DNA of 64,000 nt from FEN-1297 sp964498065 (GCA_964498065.1 CAZCFZ010000021.1:1-64000); one strand, 5' to 3'; shown: positions 8,068 through 17,313, counted from the stretch's first letter. The notes: generated from the letters alone by a model not told the origin. Numbers and translations are program-made.

Positions 8068-10572
8068 ATGATTCCTAAAAGAAAAGTGCACCTGTTAAAA
8101 ATCTTTATTTTTTTATTTATATCAAATTTATCCTTTGGCCAATCCGGCCAGGTAATGAATTCATCAGATCTAAAATTATCATTAGATAAATTAAATGTTC
8201 TCGGAAGTGTTTTATATGTGGCAGCACATCCCGATGATGAAAATAATGCATTGCTCGCATATTTTGCCAAAGGCAAATTGCTTAGAACTGGTTATTTATC
8301 ATTAACCAGAGGCGATGGAGGACAGAATCTCGTCGGTACCGAGCAAGGTGATATGCTTGGAGTTCTAAGGACTCAAGAATTATTGGCTGCAAGAAGAATA
8401 GACGGCGCCCGGCAATTTTTTTCAAGAGCAGTAGATTTCGGTTATTCAAAATCAGCAAAAGAAACATTCCGTTTTTGGGGGAAAGAAAAAATATTATCGG
8501 ATATGGTTTGGATAATTAGGAAATTCCGGCCAGATGTAATTGTCACCCGTTTCCATGGAACTAAAGAAGACGGGCATGGAAATCATATTGCCTCGGAAAT
8601 ACTTGCAGCCGAAGCATTTAAAATTTCAGGAGACCGGACAAAATTTCCCGAACAATTGAAGTACGTTAAACCCTGGAAAGCAAAACGGATAGTGTGGAAT
8701 GCATGGCTGCCTATTCTTAAAAGACACGATGTTGATCTTTCGAAATTGGTGCAAATTGATGTGGGTGGTTATAATCCTCTTTTAGGTGAATCTTATACTC
8801 AAATTGGGGCTAAGGCACGAAGTATGCATAAGTCCCAGGGTTTCGGATCAAGTGCAAGACTTGGAGAAGACATAAATTATTTTGAACCGACTGACGGGCC
8901 GCCGGCCAAAAAAAATCTTTTTGAAGGAATAGATATGACCTGGAGCCGTGTTCCAGGCGGTGATAAAGTCGGCAGACTTCTTAAAGAAGCAGATGAAAAA
9001 TTTGATGCTGAAAATCCTTCTAAAATTATTCCTATTCTTTTACATGCATATAATGAAATGAAAAGCTTAAAGGATAATTATTGGATACCGATTAAAGAGA
9101 AAGAACTGCTTAACGTTATTCGTTCATGTGCAGGAATTTCTATTGAATCGGATGCATCGGATTATTCTGCTGCACCCGGTGAATCAGTTAATATTACAGC
9201 TAAAATAATTAATCAATCCAAGCTGCCGTTCGTTTTAAAACAAATTAAAACTACCTATCAAAAAAATACACAGGATTTTAATACCGATTTAATCGACAAC
9301 AAATTGGTAACCGAAAAATCCTCAATTCAAATTCCGGATAATGCTGAATATTCCCAGCCATACTGGCTGCGGGAACCTCATGGATTAGGAGACTATGTTG
9401 TAAAGGATCAAAGATTAATTGGAAAACCTGAAAATGATCATGTTCTTCAAACTGAATTTTTTGTTGAGTTAGATAAAACTAATTTGAAGTTCTCTACCCC
9501 GGTTTATTATAGACACACCGACCCGGTAAAGGGAGAAGTAGACCGTAATTTTATTATTGTTCCGCCTGTTGCAATTAATATTGAGAACCAGGATTATCTA
9601 TTTCCCGATGATAAAAGTAAAATGTTGAACCTTACGTTAATTGCAAATACAAATAACATTTCAGGAATTTTGAAATTTGATATACCGGCTGATTGGAAAA
9701 TTGAGCCTTCGCAGAAAGAATTTCATTTAACAAATAAAGGCGATGAACTGCCTTTAACTTTTACAATTCAGTCGCCTTCAAAAAGTTCAGATGTAAAATT
9801 AACTGCAGAAGCGGTTATAGGGAATAAAATTATCAAACAGGGTATGGTTACAATCAACCATTCGTACATTCCCATACAAACGGTTTTTCCGCCATCGTCA
9901 TCCAGGTTAATCCGTTTAAATATTAAAAAAGTAATAAATAATATCGGGTACATTATGGGTCCAGGCGATAAAATACCTTCTAACTTAAGAGAGCTGGGAT
10001 ATAATGTTACAATGCTGACAAACAAGGATATTGAGAACGATAATTTATCGAAGTATGACGCAATAATTACGGGAATTCGTTTGTATAATACGGATCAGCA
10101 GATGGAATATGAACAGCCCAAACTTTTAAATTATGTTAAGAACGGGGGGACTTTAGTCGTACAATACAACAAGGATTTTGGATTAGTCACCGATAAAATC
10201 GGACCCTATCCTTTTCATATCTCTCGTAAACGGGTAACGAATGAAGATGCAAAAGTTACTTTTTTAGATCCCGATAGCCCTTTGTTAAATTTTCCCAACA
10301 AGATAACAGATAAAGATTTCGACGGCTGGGTTCAAGAACGCGGAGTTTATTTTCCGGATAAATGGGATCCGAGATACAAAACTGTTATAGCCTGCCACGA
10401 TCCGGGAGAAGATCCGCTTGACGGAGGACTTTTGTATACAAAATACGGAAAAGGTGTTTTTATTTATACAGGATATGATTGGTTTAGAGAACTTCCCGCG
10501 GGAGTGCCTGGTGCTTTCAGGTTATTTGTAAATTTAATTTCTGCCGGGAAAAATACCAAGTGGATTAATTGA
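8068..10572 (+). CDS. Secreted PIG-L/LmbE-family deacetylase with C-terminal amidotransferase-like domain
   Basis: The 834-residue protein has a signal peptide (to about residue 25). It then has a PIG-L domain: AHPDDE at 53-58 supplies metal ligands, and an HGNH stretch near residue 172 supplies another. Such domains remove N-acetyl groups from sugars using zinc. A central Ig-like or NEW3-like region (about 360-620) follows. The last 200 residues (YIMGPGDKIPSNLRELGYNV, GGTLVVQYN) resemble a class I glutamine amidotransferase or ThuA-like fold. Export suggests action on an extracellular or periplasmic amino sugar; the substrate is unknown. No neighbour is clearly linked. Confidence 0.82.
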   Translation: MIPKRKVHLLKIFIFLFISNLSFGQSGQVMNSSDLKLSLDKLNVLGSVLYVAAHPDDENNALLAYFAKGKLLRTGYLSLTRGDGGQNLVGTEQGDMLGVLRTQELLAARRIDGARQFFSRAVDFGYSKSAKETFRFWGKEKILSDMVWIIRKFRPDVIVTRFHGTKEDGHGNHIASEILAAEAFKISGDRTKFPEQLKYVKPWKAKRIVWNAWLPILKRHDVDLSKLVQIDVGGYNPLLGESYTQIGAKARSMHKSQGFGSSARLGEDINYFEPTDGPPAKKNLFEGIDMTWSRVPGGDKVGRLLKEADEKFDAENPSKIIPILLHAYNEMKSLKDNYWIPIKEKELLNVIRSCAGISIESDASDYSAAPGESVNITAKIINQSKLPFVLKQIKTTYQKNTQDFNTDLIDNKLVTEKSSIQIPDNAEYSQPYWLREPHGLGDYVVKDQRLIGKPENDHVLQTEFFVELDKTNLKFSTPVYYRHTDPVKGEVDRNFIIVPPVAINIENQDYLFPDDKSKMLNLTLIANTNNISGILKFDIPADWKIEPSQKEFHLTNKGDELPLTFTIQSPSKSSDVKLTAEAVIGNKIIKQGMVTINHSYIPIQTVFPPSSSRLIRLNIKKVINNIGYIMGPGDKIPSNLRELGYNVTMLTNKDIENDNLSKYDAIITGIRLYNTDQQMEYEQPKLLNYVKNGGTLVVQYNKDFGLVTDKIGPYPFHISRKRVTNEDAKVTFLDPDSPLLNFPNKITDKDFDGWVQERGVYFPDKWDPRYKTVIACHDPGEDPLDGGLLYTKYGKGVFIYTGYDWFRELPAGVPGAFRLFVNLISAGKNTKWIN

Positions 10573-10973
10573 AAGAAATATTTATGAGTTTAATTTTTTA
10601 GCCCTTTTTTGCTTATTACAAAATAACATATTCTATTTATTTTAATAATATCTCTAAGTGTCCCTCCGTGCTCTCAGTGCCTTAGTGGTAAAATTCACCT
10701 TACCACTAAGAACACATAGTTTCACTAAGTTTGCTGCCCTACTCACCCGTATTGAATTCTACTGTACTATTTGTCGATATATCCTGATTCTTCTCCTGCT
10801 GTGCGAAATTATGATTCATTCTAAATGTCAAGATCTTAGGCAATAATTCATTTTTATTTTGACCGTTATATATTTTTATTTCAAATTAGCCCATTACCAA
10901 AAGATTTATTTTTAATTATTTAGTCTTTTTTTCTTAAGTTTATATCATTCATTAAATGATTATGAATTAAGAA
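10573..10973. other. Intergenic gap with an inverted repeat
   Basis: 401 bases before the TetR gene. The first 70 bases are AT-rich. About 10650-10730 is a repeat-like block (listed separately). The remaining bases to 10850 have locally higher GC and contain a 62-codon frame that overlaps the repeat and has no family resemblance, so I do not count it as a gene. The last 120 bases are AT-rich leader. Confidence 0.55.
10651..10730. repeat. Inverted repeat built on CTTAGTG / CACTAAG
   Basis: CTTAGTGGTA at 10681-10690 and its exact complement TACCACTAAG at 10701-10710 make a 10-bp stem with a 10-base loop. Related words (CTAAGTG, CACTAAG) lie on both sides, extending an imperfect palindrome to about 10651-10730. 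Similar ACCACTAAG-type repeats are, from memory, common between genes in many bacteria; I cannot confirm copy number here. Confidence 0.5.
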
Positions 10974-11543
10974 TTGGAAAAAGAGAGGAAACTTCAGATA
11001 ATTAAGGCAGCCGTTAAAAGATTTGACAAACACGGCTTAAAAAAAACTACACTCGATGAGATTGCCCGCGACCTCCGTATAGGCAAAGCTACTATTTACC
11101 ATTATTTCGATTCGAAAGAAGATCTATATTTTGCCGCCTTGGATTGGGAAGGCACCCTTTTCCTTGAAGAAATAAAAATAATTTTAAATAATGAGCAATT
11201 AACATTTAAAGAATGCCTGTTTGAATATTTTGTGTTTAAGGAATTAATTTCTCTAAAATATAAACTTATTTTCGATACAATTATTCAAATAGTGAGTGAA
11301 AATAATTTTGATAAAGAAATCGGTTTCTTTAAAAATCTTTTAAACAAGGAAGAAGAATTAATTAAGGACGCACTATTAAAAAAATTTTCTGCAAAAAATA
11401 TAAATTCCTCTCAAGTATCTCCATCCTACCTAGTACTCCAAAGCTGGGGTTTATTTTTCGGAAATAAAATTAATTCAGCAATTGCTTTTGGTAAAGGCTT
11501 AAGTTTAAGAGAATTGGTTACGCAGTTATTAAATAATATTTGA
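10974..11543 (+). CDS. TetR-family transcriptional regulator
   Basis: A 189-residue protein with a TetR N-terminal DNA-binding domain: a helix, then TTLDEIARDLRIGKATIYHY as the helix-turn-helix (about residues 25-46), followed by FDSKEDLYFAAL. The C-terminal two thirds form a helical ligand domain without a recognisable subfamily. The start is TTG at 10974; a stop codon lies just upstream and no ATG precedes the DNA-binding helices. Its end is 12 bases from the pstB stop on the other strand, so it is convergent with the transporter genes and need not control them. Confidence 0.88.
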   Translation: MEKERKLQIIKAAVKRFDKHGLKKTTLDEIARDLRIGKATIYHYFDSKEDLYFAALDWEGTLFLEEIKIILNNEQLTFKECLFEYFVFKELISLKYKLIFDTIIQIVSENNFDKEIGFFKNLLNKEEELIKDALLKKFSAKNINSSQVSPSYLVLQSWGLFFGNKINSAIAFGKGLSLRELVTQLLNNI

Positions 11544-11555
11544 GTTATAGAACTA

Positions 11556-12314
11556 CTATCCGAATCTTCCCGAGATGTAATCCTCGGTTTGTTTTTTTGA
11601 AGGATTGGTGAATATTTTTTTTGTCGTATCGTACTCAATCAATTCGCCGATATAAAAAAATGCAGTCCGGTCACTTACACGAGCTGCCTGCTGCATATTA
11701 TGAGTTACAATTACAATAGTATAATTAATCTTTAGCTCATGAATCAGTTCTTCAATCTTTGCAGTTGCTATCGGGTCCAGCGCGCTTGCAGGCTCATCCA
11801 TCAAAACGATTTCAGGTTCAATTGCAAGGACACGTGCAATACAAAGCCTCTGCTGCTGGCCGCCTGATAAACCCAGGGCAGAAGCGTTTAATCTATCCTT
11901 CACTTCATCCCATAATGCAGCCTGCTTTAAGGTTTTTTCAACAATATTGTTCAAAATACTTTTTTTTCTAATTCCAAGTAATTTAGGTCCGTAAGTTATA
12001 TTATCACGAATGCTTTTAGGAAACAAATTTGCTTTCTGAAAGACCATTCCTATTTTTGTTCGTAGGCTTACTACATCAATATTCCTTCCGTAAATATCGA
12101 CCCCGTCAATAATAATTTCTCCTTGTATTTTTACGCCCCGTATAAGATCATTCATCCTATTGAGGGTTCTTAAAAAAGTAGATTTTCCGCAGCCTGAAGG
12201 TCCGATTAATGCAGTTACATTATTTGCCGGAATATTTAGAGTAATATCCTTAAGCGCCTGCTTATTGCCGTAAAATAAACTTAAATTTTTTGTCGTTATT
12301 TTTTCTTCATTCAT
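11556..12314 (-). CDS. pstB: Phosphate ABC transporter ATP-binding protein PstB
   Basis: A 252-residue ABC ATPase with Walker A GPSGCGKST (38-46), signature LSGGQQQR and Walker B VLMDEP. PstB-specific features are LRTLNRMNDL after Walker A, VFQKANLFPKSIRDNITYGP after the Q-loop, and EPASALDPIATAKIEELI. It would drive phosphate import with PstA and PstC, but neither these nor PstS is in the window. It lies 237 bases downstream of phnE on the same strand, with a family A repeat between. It may use permeases encoded elsewhere; cooperation with PhnE is only a possibility. Confidence 0.92.
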   Translation of the reverse strand: MNEEKITTKNLSLFYGNKQALKDITLNIPANNVTALIGPSGCGKSTFLRTLNRMNDLIRGVKIQGEIIIDGVDIYGRNIDVVSLRTKIGMVFQKANLFPKSIRDNITYGPKLLGIRKKSILNNIVEKTLKQAALWDEVKDRLNASALGLSGGQQQRLCIARVLAIEPEIVLMDEPASALDPIATAKIEELIHELKINYTIVIVTHNMQQAARVSDRTAFFYIGELIEYDTTKKIFTNPSKKQTEDYISGRFG

Positions 12315-12355
12315 TTGCTAATCTTAAGCTATTTGATTACAAATGCAAATATTAA

Positions 12356-12486
12356 GTAGTTCTTAAATCGCTTATCTAAGTCATGGTTCGACTCCGCTTA
12401 CCATGACAAATGGATTCCAATTTCATCCCGAGCGGAGTCGAGGGATAATTTACTCGTTAATAATTTGAGCAAATTAGGACATTATA
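12356..12486. repeat. Family A inverted-repeat element, copy 2
   Basis: About 131 bp between phnE and pstB. The left end GTAGTTCTTAAATCG is decayed; the right end AAATTAGGACATTAT matches the family. Hairpin 1 is 12380-12407, with GTCATGG and CCATGAC arms. Hairpin 2 is about 12423-12447. Their loops contain TCGACTCCGCT and AGCGGAGTCGA, exact complements. The orientation is opposite to copy 1. Confidence 0.7.
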
Positions 12487-12551
12487 AAATATCTCATCTT
12501 TAAATTATTAAAGATTAAAAGTATTTTTAATGAAAGATTATAAAATAAAAA

Positions 12552-13628
12552 TTAGTATATCGCTTCGCGGATTTTCGCACTAATATAATCCATTATCCAC
12601 ACAACAAATGCTATCATCAAAACAATTAGTCCGACTTCATGCCATCTTGCCAAACCTTGATACTGCATGAGCATAGTACCGATACCGCCGCCGCCTACCA
12701 AACCGATAATTGTCGCCATTCTAACATTAATATCCCACCTGTAAATTGTAAAAGATAGAAACGGAAGTACAATTTGCGGAACTACCGCATGCCAAACTAC
12801 CTGAACTTTATTTGCTCCGGTCGCAGTAATAGCCTCAACAGGACCTAACTCTATACTTTCAATAGCTTCGGAATACAGCTTGGCATTACCGGCAATAGTG
12901 TGGACCAAAAGTGCAATCATACCCGCGAACGGCCCGATTCCGACCCAAACAGAAAATATAATTGCCCAAATTAACGGCTCTATAGATCTTACAAAATTGA
13001 GAATTATTCTTATTGTGTAGTAAATGAAAAATGTAAATTTATTTTCTTTCATAAGATTTCTCGCTGCGAAAAAACTTATGAATAATGTCGGCGGAATTGA
13101 AATTAATGTGGCGACCAATGCAATATAAATTGTTTCAATCATAGCAAACAATGCATCATCAAAAATTCCAAAGTTAGGCTGGAACAAAGCACTGAAAATC
13201 CTTTGAGCTCCTTGCAATCCTTCGCTGCTGAAAAGCCCGACAATTGAAATTTTAGTAACAATCCATCCGGCAATAAGAGTAATATCAAAAAGGAACCAGC
13301 CGAATATTTCGACAGTCCATTTTGTAGTTTTATTATTTTTAGCAACACCGAATAATTTACATGACAGCGAAGTTTTAGTTGATGCCCAGGCAAATCCTAT
13401 TACAATACTGATTGCAAATAAAATGATTATTTCGCTCCAGGAAAATGGGAGTTCCCGCAAATCAAGAAAAAACTTGTAATAAATTGCCCTCTGTAAAACC
13501 AGTATACTATAAAAGACAAAAAATATGTCCAATAATATTGCTTTTACAAAATTAAATTTGTCTTCCCGTTTTTTGTTTTCATCAATCAGTTTTTGCGGAT
13601 GTAATTCGGATTCGGGATCGTTTATCAT
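12552..13628 (-). CDS. phnE: PhnE-type ABC transporter permease
   Basis: The 358-residue membrane protein carries the binding-protein-dependent permease signature in its C-terminal half: EAITATGANKVQVVWHAVVPQ, the EAA loop that contacts the ATPase. This is followed by GLVGGGGIGTML, typical of PhnE. It is about 90 residues longer than E. coli PhnE, with an extra charged N-terminus and about three more membrane segments. It likely moves phosphonate, phosphite or phosphate across the inner membrane with PhnC and PhnD. The ATG overlaps the phnC stop by 4 bases. Confidence 0.9.
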   Translation of the reverse strand: MINDPESELHPQKLIDENKKREDKFNFVKAILLDIFFVFYSILVLQRAIYYKFFLDLRELPFSWSEIIILFAISIVIGFAWASTKTSLSCKLFGVAKNNKTTKWTVEIFGWFLFDITLIAGWIVTKISIVGLFSSEGLQGAQRIFSALFQPNFGIFDDALFAMIETIYIALVATLISIPPTLFISFFAARNLMKENKFTFFIYYTIRIILNFVRSIEPLIWAIIFSVWVGIGPFAGMIALLVHTIAGNAKLYSEAIESIELGPVEAITATGANKVQVVWHAVVPQIVLPFLSFTIYRWDINVRMATIIGLVGGGGIGTMLMQYQGLARWHEVGLIVLMIAFVVWIMDYISAKIREAIY

Positions 13629-14386
13629 CTTATTTCCACCTCTTCAGCTTCTTCGCCGTAAATAGTTTTAAACCAAGCTTCATCAATATCAGATGGCAAA
13701 CCCTGATAAACTATTTCGCCGGCTTTTAATGCAATTACCCTGGAAGCATATCTTCTAACTAAACTTAAAAAGTGCAGGTTGCAAATTACGGTTGTTCCAA
13801 GCTCTTTATTTATTTTTTCGAAATACTGCATTACGGAGTTGGAAGTTGCAGGATCTAAAGAAGCAACGGGTTCATCCGCCAAAAGAAGTTTTGGATTCTG
13901 CATCAAGCTTCTTGCAATTGCAACACGCTGCTGCTGTCCCCCGCTTAACGAATCGGCTCTGACTTTAGCTTTGTCTGTTATACCAACCTGTTCAAGACTT
14001 TTATAAGCTTCCTCATATACATGATCCGAATATCTTTCAAATATTGATTCCATAGTACCTAAAGAACCCAGCCTTCCGTTTATCACATTTGAAAGTACCG
14101 ATCTTCTTTTGATCAAATTGAACTGCTGGAAAACCATTCCAATTTGTCTTTTTACCTTACGTAATTCTTCACCTTTAATATGAGTTATATCTTTATCCAG
14201 GAAATAAACAGAGCCTGATGTAGGTTCTATTAAGCGGTTAATACATCTTAAAAGAGTTGACTTACCGGAACCGCTTAATCCGATAACGACAAGAAACTCA
14301 CCTTCTTTTACTTCAAAGCTAACACCTTTAAGTGCATGAGTTCCGTTATCATAAATTTTATGTAAGTTTTGAACTTTAAGGATCAT
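13625..14386 (-). CDS. phnC: PhnC-type ABC transporter ATP-binding protein
   Basis: A 253-residue ATPase with Walker A GLSGSGKST (36-44), the PhnC-type LLRCINRLIEPTSG after it, MVFQQFNLIKRRSVL after the Q-loop, signature LSGGQQQR and Walker B LLLADEP. The subfamily imports phosphonates and, in some bacteria, phosphite or phosphate. It overlaps phnD and phnE by 4 bases on each side, so the three genes are surely co-translated. None of the C-P lyase genes (phnG to phnM) is nearby, which weakens a role in phosphonate breakdown. Confidence 0.93.
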   Translation of the reverse strand: MILKVQNLHKIYDNGTHALKGVSFEVKEGEFLVVIGLSGSGKSTLLRCINRLIEPTSGSVYFLDKDITHIKGEELRKVKRQIGMVFQQFNLIKRRSVLSNVINGRLGSLGTMESIFERYSDHVYEEAYKSLEQVGITDKAKVRADSLSGGQQQRVAIARSLMQNPKLLLADEPVASLDPATSNSVMQYFEKINKELGTTVICNLHFLSLVRRYASRVIALKAGEIVYQGLPSDIDEAWFKTIYGEEAEEVEIR

Positions 14387-15315
14387 TTTTTCTTTACTAA
14401 ATCTTCAAATGAAATGTGTTGTTTTTCCAAAAGTTTTCTAAGACCATCATAATCGCTGTCTTTTGTTCGAACCAAACCTGTTATATCATAAATATCGAAA
14501 AGAGACTTTTCCCCGGCAGGCGTTTTAACAAATTTTAAAAGAGCATTAATAATTTTCTCCTTCATTGTTTCACTCATGCCTTTTCTAAATACCCATGGAT
14601 CATTTGGAATATCCTGAGTAAATCCGATAATTTTCACTTTCTTAGCAACATCCGGGAATTGCTGCAGCACTCTCATTCGAGCATCCATAATTTCTCCGGT
14701 TTTAGGATCGGGAGGCGCATAATAAGTAGCACCCGCAGCGGCTTGACCCTGGTAAACCATAGTAACTACATTATCATGTCTCATTGCAAAAACTGTTTCG
14801 CTCGGTTTAACTCCCATTGAATCGAGAATTGCTTTGGGAAGAATATACCCTGAAGTAGAAGACGGATCGACGTACGCCATAGATCTTCCGTTAATATCCG
14901 CAATAGTTTTTATGCCGGAATCGAAACGTGTAATAAACTGGCCTTTGTAGGTAGTTTGATTTCCTTCCCTTACAACTCTTAATTTGGCTTCAGCCCCGTA
15001 TTTAGCATGAGCCATTAAATAAGAAAAAGTATTTATTGCGGCAATATCAACTTTCTTGCTTCCAAAGGCTTCAACAACAGCTACATAACTTGCCGGAACT
15101 GCAGTTACAAAATAATAACCCGTTTCTTTATGTAAGAAATCGGTTAGTGCAACGGCATTAAAAGAAATTCTTTTTGCATCAACAGATGGAGTAAAATAGA
15201 GTTTAATGGGATTAGAATATGTTCCAAGTGCGCCTTCATTCAATTGACGCACAGAAATAGCTATAATAAAAGCTATAATCGGCGAAAAATAAAGCAGGTA
15301 TTTAAAGGATTTCAT
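14383..15315 (-). CDS. phnD: PhnD-type phosphonate/phosphate-binding protein
   Basis: The 310-residue protein has an N-terminal hydrophobic segment (about 7-22, signal peptide or membrane anchor) followed by a periplasmic binding fold of the PhnD family. Landmarks are LYFTPSVDAKRI at the first strand, VDIAAINTFSYLMAHAKYG, and MAYVDPSSTSGYILPKAIL, where the Ser/Thr cluster binds the phospho group in known PhnD proteins. It captures the substrate outside and delivers it to PhnE. It is the first gene of the phnD-phnC-phnE unit; 440 bases upstream are non-coding. I saw no convincing Pho-box. Confidence 0.9.
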   Translation of the reverse strand: MKSFKYLLYFSPIIAFIIAISVRQLNEGALGTYSNPIKLYFTPSVDAKRISFNAVALTDFLHKETGYYFVTAVPASYVAVVEAFGSKKVDIAAINTFSYLMAHAKYGAEAKLRVVREGNQTTYKGQFITRFDSGIKTIADINGRSMAYVDPSSTSGYILPKAILDSMGVKPSETVFAMRHDNVVTMVYQGQAAAGATYYAPPDPKTGEIMDARMRVLQQFPDVAKKVKIIGFTQDIPNDPWVFRKGMSETMKEKIINALLKFVKTPAGEKSLFDIYDITGLVRTKDSDYDGLRKLLEKQHISFEDLVKKK

Positions 15316-15755
15316 AAATTCGATTAATTAGAATTTGTAAATATGCTAATATCTGATTTCTCATTCAAATTTCATATTAATTATTTATGTTAAATTTTGG
15401 TTATTAATTCCATAAGATTAACTCAAGAATTCATTATTAAAATATAGGACAAATTCTGATTATTTTTAAATTTCGATCTATAGTTAATTGAAAAATTTTT
15501 TTATGCAAAAATATTTCTCTTCCTTGTTTTGGGCGTTTTTGTGCGAATAATCAATAAAAATGAAAACTTAGAAAGATATATTCCCAGTGCAACCAAATAT
15601 TTTTTAATTATGGAAGGAGGTAAGTAAAAACTTTAAGGGGAGAAAAGAAACTTTGATATGTCTCTCATAAAATATGAATAGAATACCCATTCTATATCGG
15701 GTTTTATTTAATGAATAACTAAAGATATTGATGATAAAAAATTATAGGTGAAAGT
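15316..15755. other. Intergenic gap between phnD and the ferritin-like gene
   Basis: 440 bases between divergent genes, very AT-rich. It holds only very short frames (15 codons or fewer), including one around a GGAGG at about 15614 that leads nowhere. Both promoters must lie here, but I cannot identify clear promoter elements, an operator or a structured RNA. Confidence 0.5.
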
Positions 15756-16232
15756 ATGGAACAGATGAGGGAATATACAATTAAAATCTTAAAAGATTTA
15801 ATTGAAGCCTGCCAAGATGAATATTTACTCTTTAATACGGCATATGAAAACATTCAAAATGAAAACCTGAAAGAAACATTCAAAAAATACGCTCAGGAAA
15901 AACAAGAACATTTAATAAAATTGAAATGCGAAGTAAAAAGACTTGGCGGAGATTTGGATGAACCGAAAAGTAATTTTATAGATAAGCGTCCCGTCTTAGA
16001 TATAAATGCAGAAAGTGATCCTAAAACGTTATTGAGGGAATGTGTAAGACGAGATACTATCACTATAAATTTATACTCCTCAGCTATTAAAGAAGACATC
16101 CTCTGGGAGGTGATTCCATTAGTAGCTAAGCAGTACTTCGGGTCGAAAAATATTCATGACCAGATTTATAATATTTTTAATAAAGCGATTGAAAAACAAA
16201 GGCAGCCGCTTGTCCAAATTCCAATTAGTTAA
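15756..16232 (+). CDS. Ferritin-like four-helix protein (DUF2383/PA2169 type)
   Basis: A 158-residue, all-helical protein. LKDLIEACQDEYLLFNTAYE at the start, AQEKQEHLIKLKCEVKRLGG in the middle and the ECVRRDTITINLYSSAI helix fit the PA2169/DUF2383 family of ferritin-like helical bundles. The Glu and His positions could bind metal, but I cannot assign a full diiron site. The function of this family is not well known; links to stress have been proposed. The ATG at 15756 follows GTGAAAGT, a weak ribosome site. It stands alone and converges with ruvB. Confidence 0.65.
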   Translation: MEQMREYTIKILKDLIEACQDEYLLFNTAYENIQNENLKETFKKYAQEKQEHLIKLKCEVKRLGGDLDEPKSNFIDKRPVLDINAESDPKTLLRECVRRDTITINLYSSAIKEDILWEVIPLVAKQYFGSKNIHDQIYNIFNKAIEKQRQPLVQIPIS

Positions 16233-16284
16233 TTTACTGCAAACTTCTACTTGAAGATTATAATATATTTGCTTTAAATAAAAA

Positions 16285-17313
16285 TTAGTCAAAGAGATTG
16301 TTTTCTTCCGGAGAATTATATTTTGATTTTCCAAATCTCTTGTAAGCTAAACTTGTTGCTTCTCTTCCTCGAGGTGTTCGCTGTATAAATCCTTGCTGAA
16401 TCAAGAACGGCTCATAAACTTCTTCTATCGTTCCCGGATCTTCATTAACTGCTACAGCCAGAGTGTTTAAGCCTACGGGTCCTCCCTTGTATTTTTCAAT
16501 TATGGCAAGAATAATTTCTTTATCCATTTCGTCTAAGCCATACTCATCTACTTCAAGAGCAACCAAAGCTTTTTTTGAGATTTCGATATCTATATTTTTT
16601 TTATCTTCAAAATCGGCAAAATCTCTTGTTCTTCTCAAAAGCCTGTTTGCAATTCTCGGAGTTCCTCTTGAACGTTTTGCTAATTCAAATGCAGCATCCT
16701 TATCAATTTTTAATTCTAAAATTCTAGCGGAACGTTCAACTATTTTATGCAATGTATTTGCTTCATAATAATCTAAGCGAAATTTTATCCCGAACCTGTC
16801 TCTTAACGGAGAAGATAACATACCCGCCCTGGTAGTTGCACCAATCAAGGTGTATTTAGGTAGTTTAATCTGAACCGATCTGGCATTTGGCCCGCTGTCT
16901 ATCATAATATCCAGTTTATAATCTTCCATTGCGGAATATAAATATTCTTCAACAACAGGACTTAAACGATGAATTTCATCGATAAACAAAACCGACCTAT
17001 CTTCAAGAGTAGTCAATAACCCGGCAAGGTCGCCCGGTTTCTCAAGAACAGGGCCGGAAGTAATTTTAAGTTTAACTCCCATTTCATGAGCAATAATATG
17101 CGCTAAAGTTGTTTTTCCCAATCCGGGAGGTCCGGTTAATAATACATGATCAAGCGCCTCATCTCTTTTCATTGCGGCGGAGATAAATACATTTAAATTT
17201 TCGGTAATTTTCGATTGGCCTACAAAATCAGTCAGCTTTAAAGGGCGTAATGATTGTTCATACTTCTTTTCTTCTTCGTTTATCTCAGGGCTGGTAGCTT
17301 CGGTTTTTCTCAT
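16285..17313 (-). CDS. ruvB: Holliday junction branch migration helicase RuvB
   Basis: The 342-residue protein matches RuvB over its full length: SLRPLKLTDFVGQ at the start, Walker A GPPGLGKTT (61-69), Walker B VLFIDEIHRL, GATTRAGMLSSPLRDRFG with the arginine finger, the sensor-2 GTPRIANRLLRRTRD, and the C-terminal winged helix with GFIQRTPRGR. RuvB hexamers pump DNA through the RuvA-bound Holliday junction during recombination repair. ruvA and ruvC are not adjacent. The C-terminal tail is acidic and asparagine-rich. Confidence 0.97.
   Translation of the reverse strand: MRKTEATSPEINEEEKKYEQSLRPLKLTDFVGQSKITENLNVFISAAMKRDEALDHVLLTGPPGLGKTTLAHIIAHEMGVKLKITSGPVLEKPGDLAGLLTTLEDRSVLFIDEIHRLSPVVEEYLYSAMEDYKLDIMIDSGPNARSVQIKLPKYTLIGATTRAGMLSSPLRDRFGIKFRLDYYEANTLHKIVERSARILELKIDKDAAFELAKRSRGTPRIANRLLRRTRDFADFEDKKNIDIEISKKALVALEVDEYGLDEMDKEIILAIIEKYKGGPVGLNTLAVAVNEDPGTIEEVYEPFLIQQGFIQRTPRGREATSLAYKRFGKSKYNSPEENNLFD

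Noticed and set aside
10658..10846. 62-codon open frame on the + strand
   Set aside because: It overlaps an inverted repeat, has no family resemblance and its composition follows the repeat.
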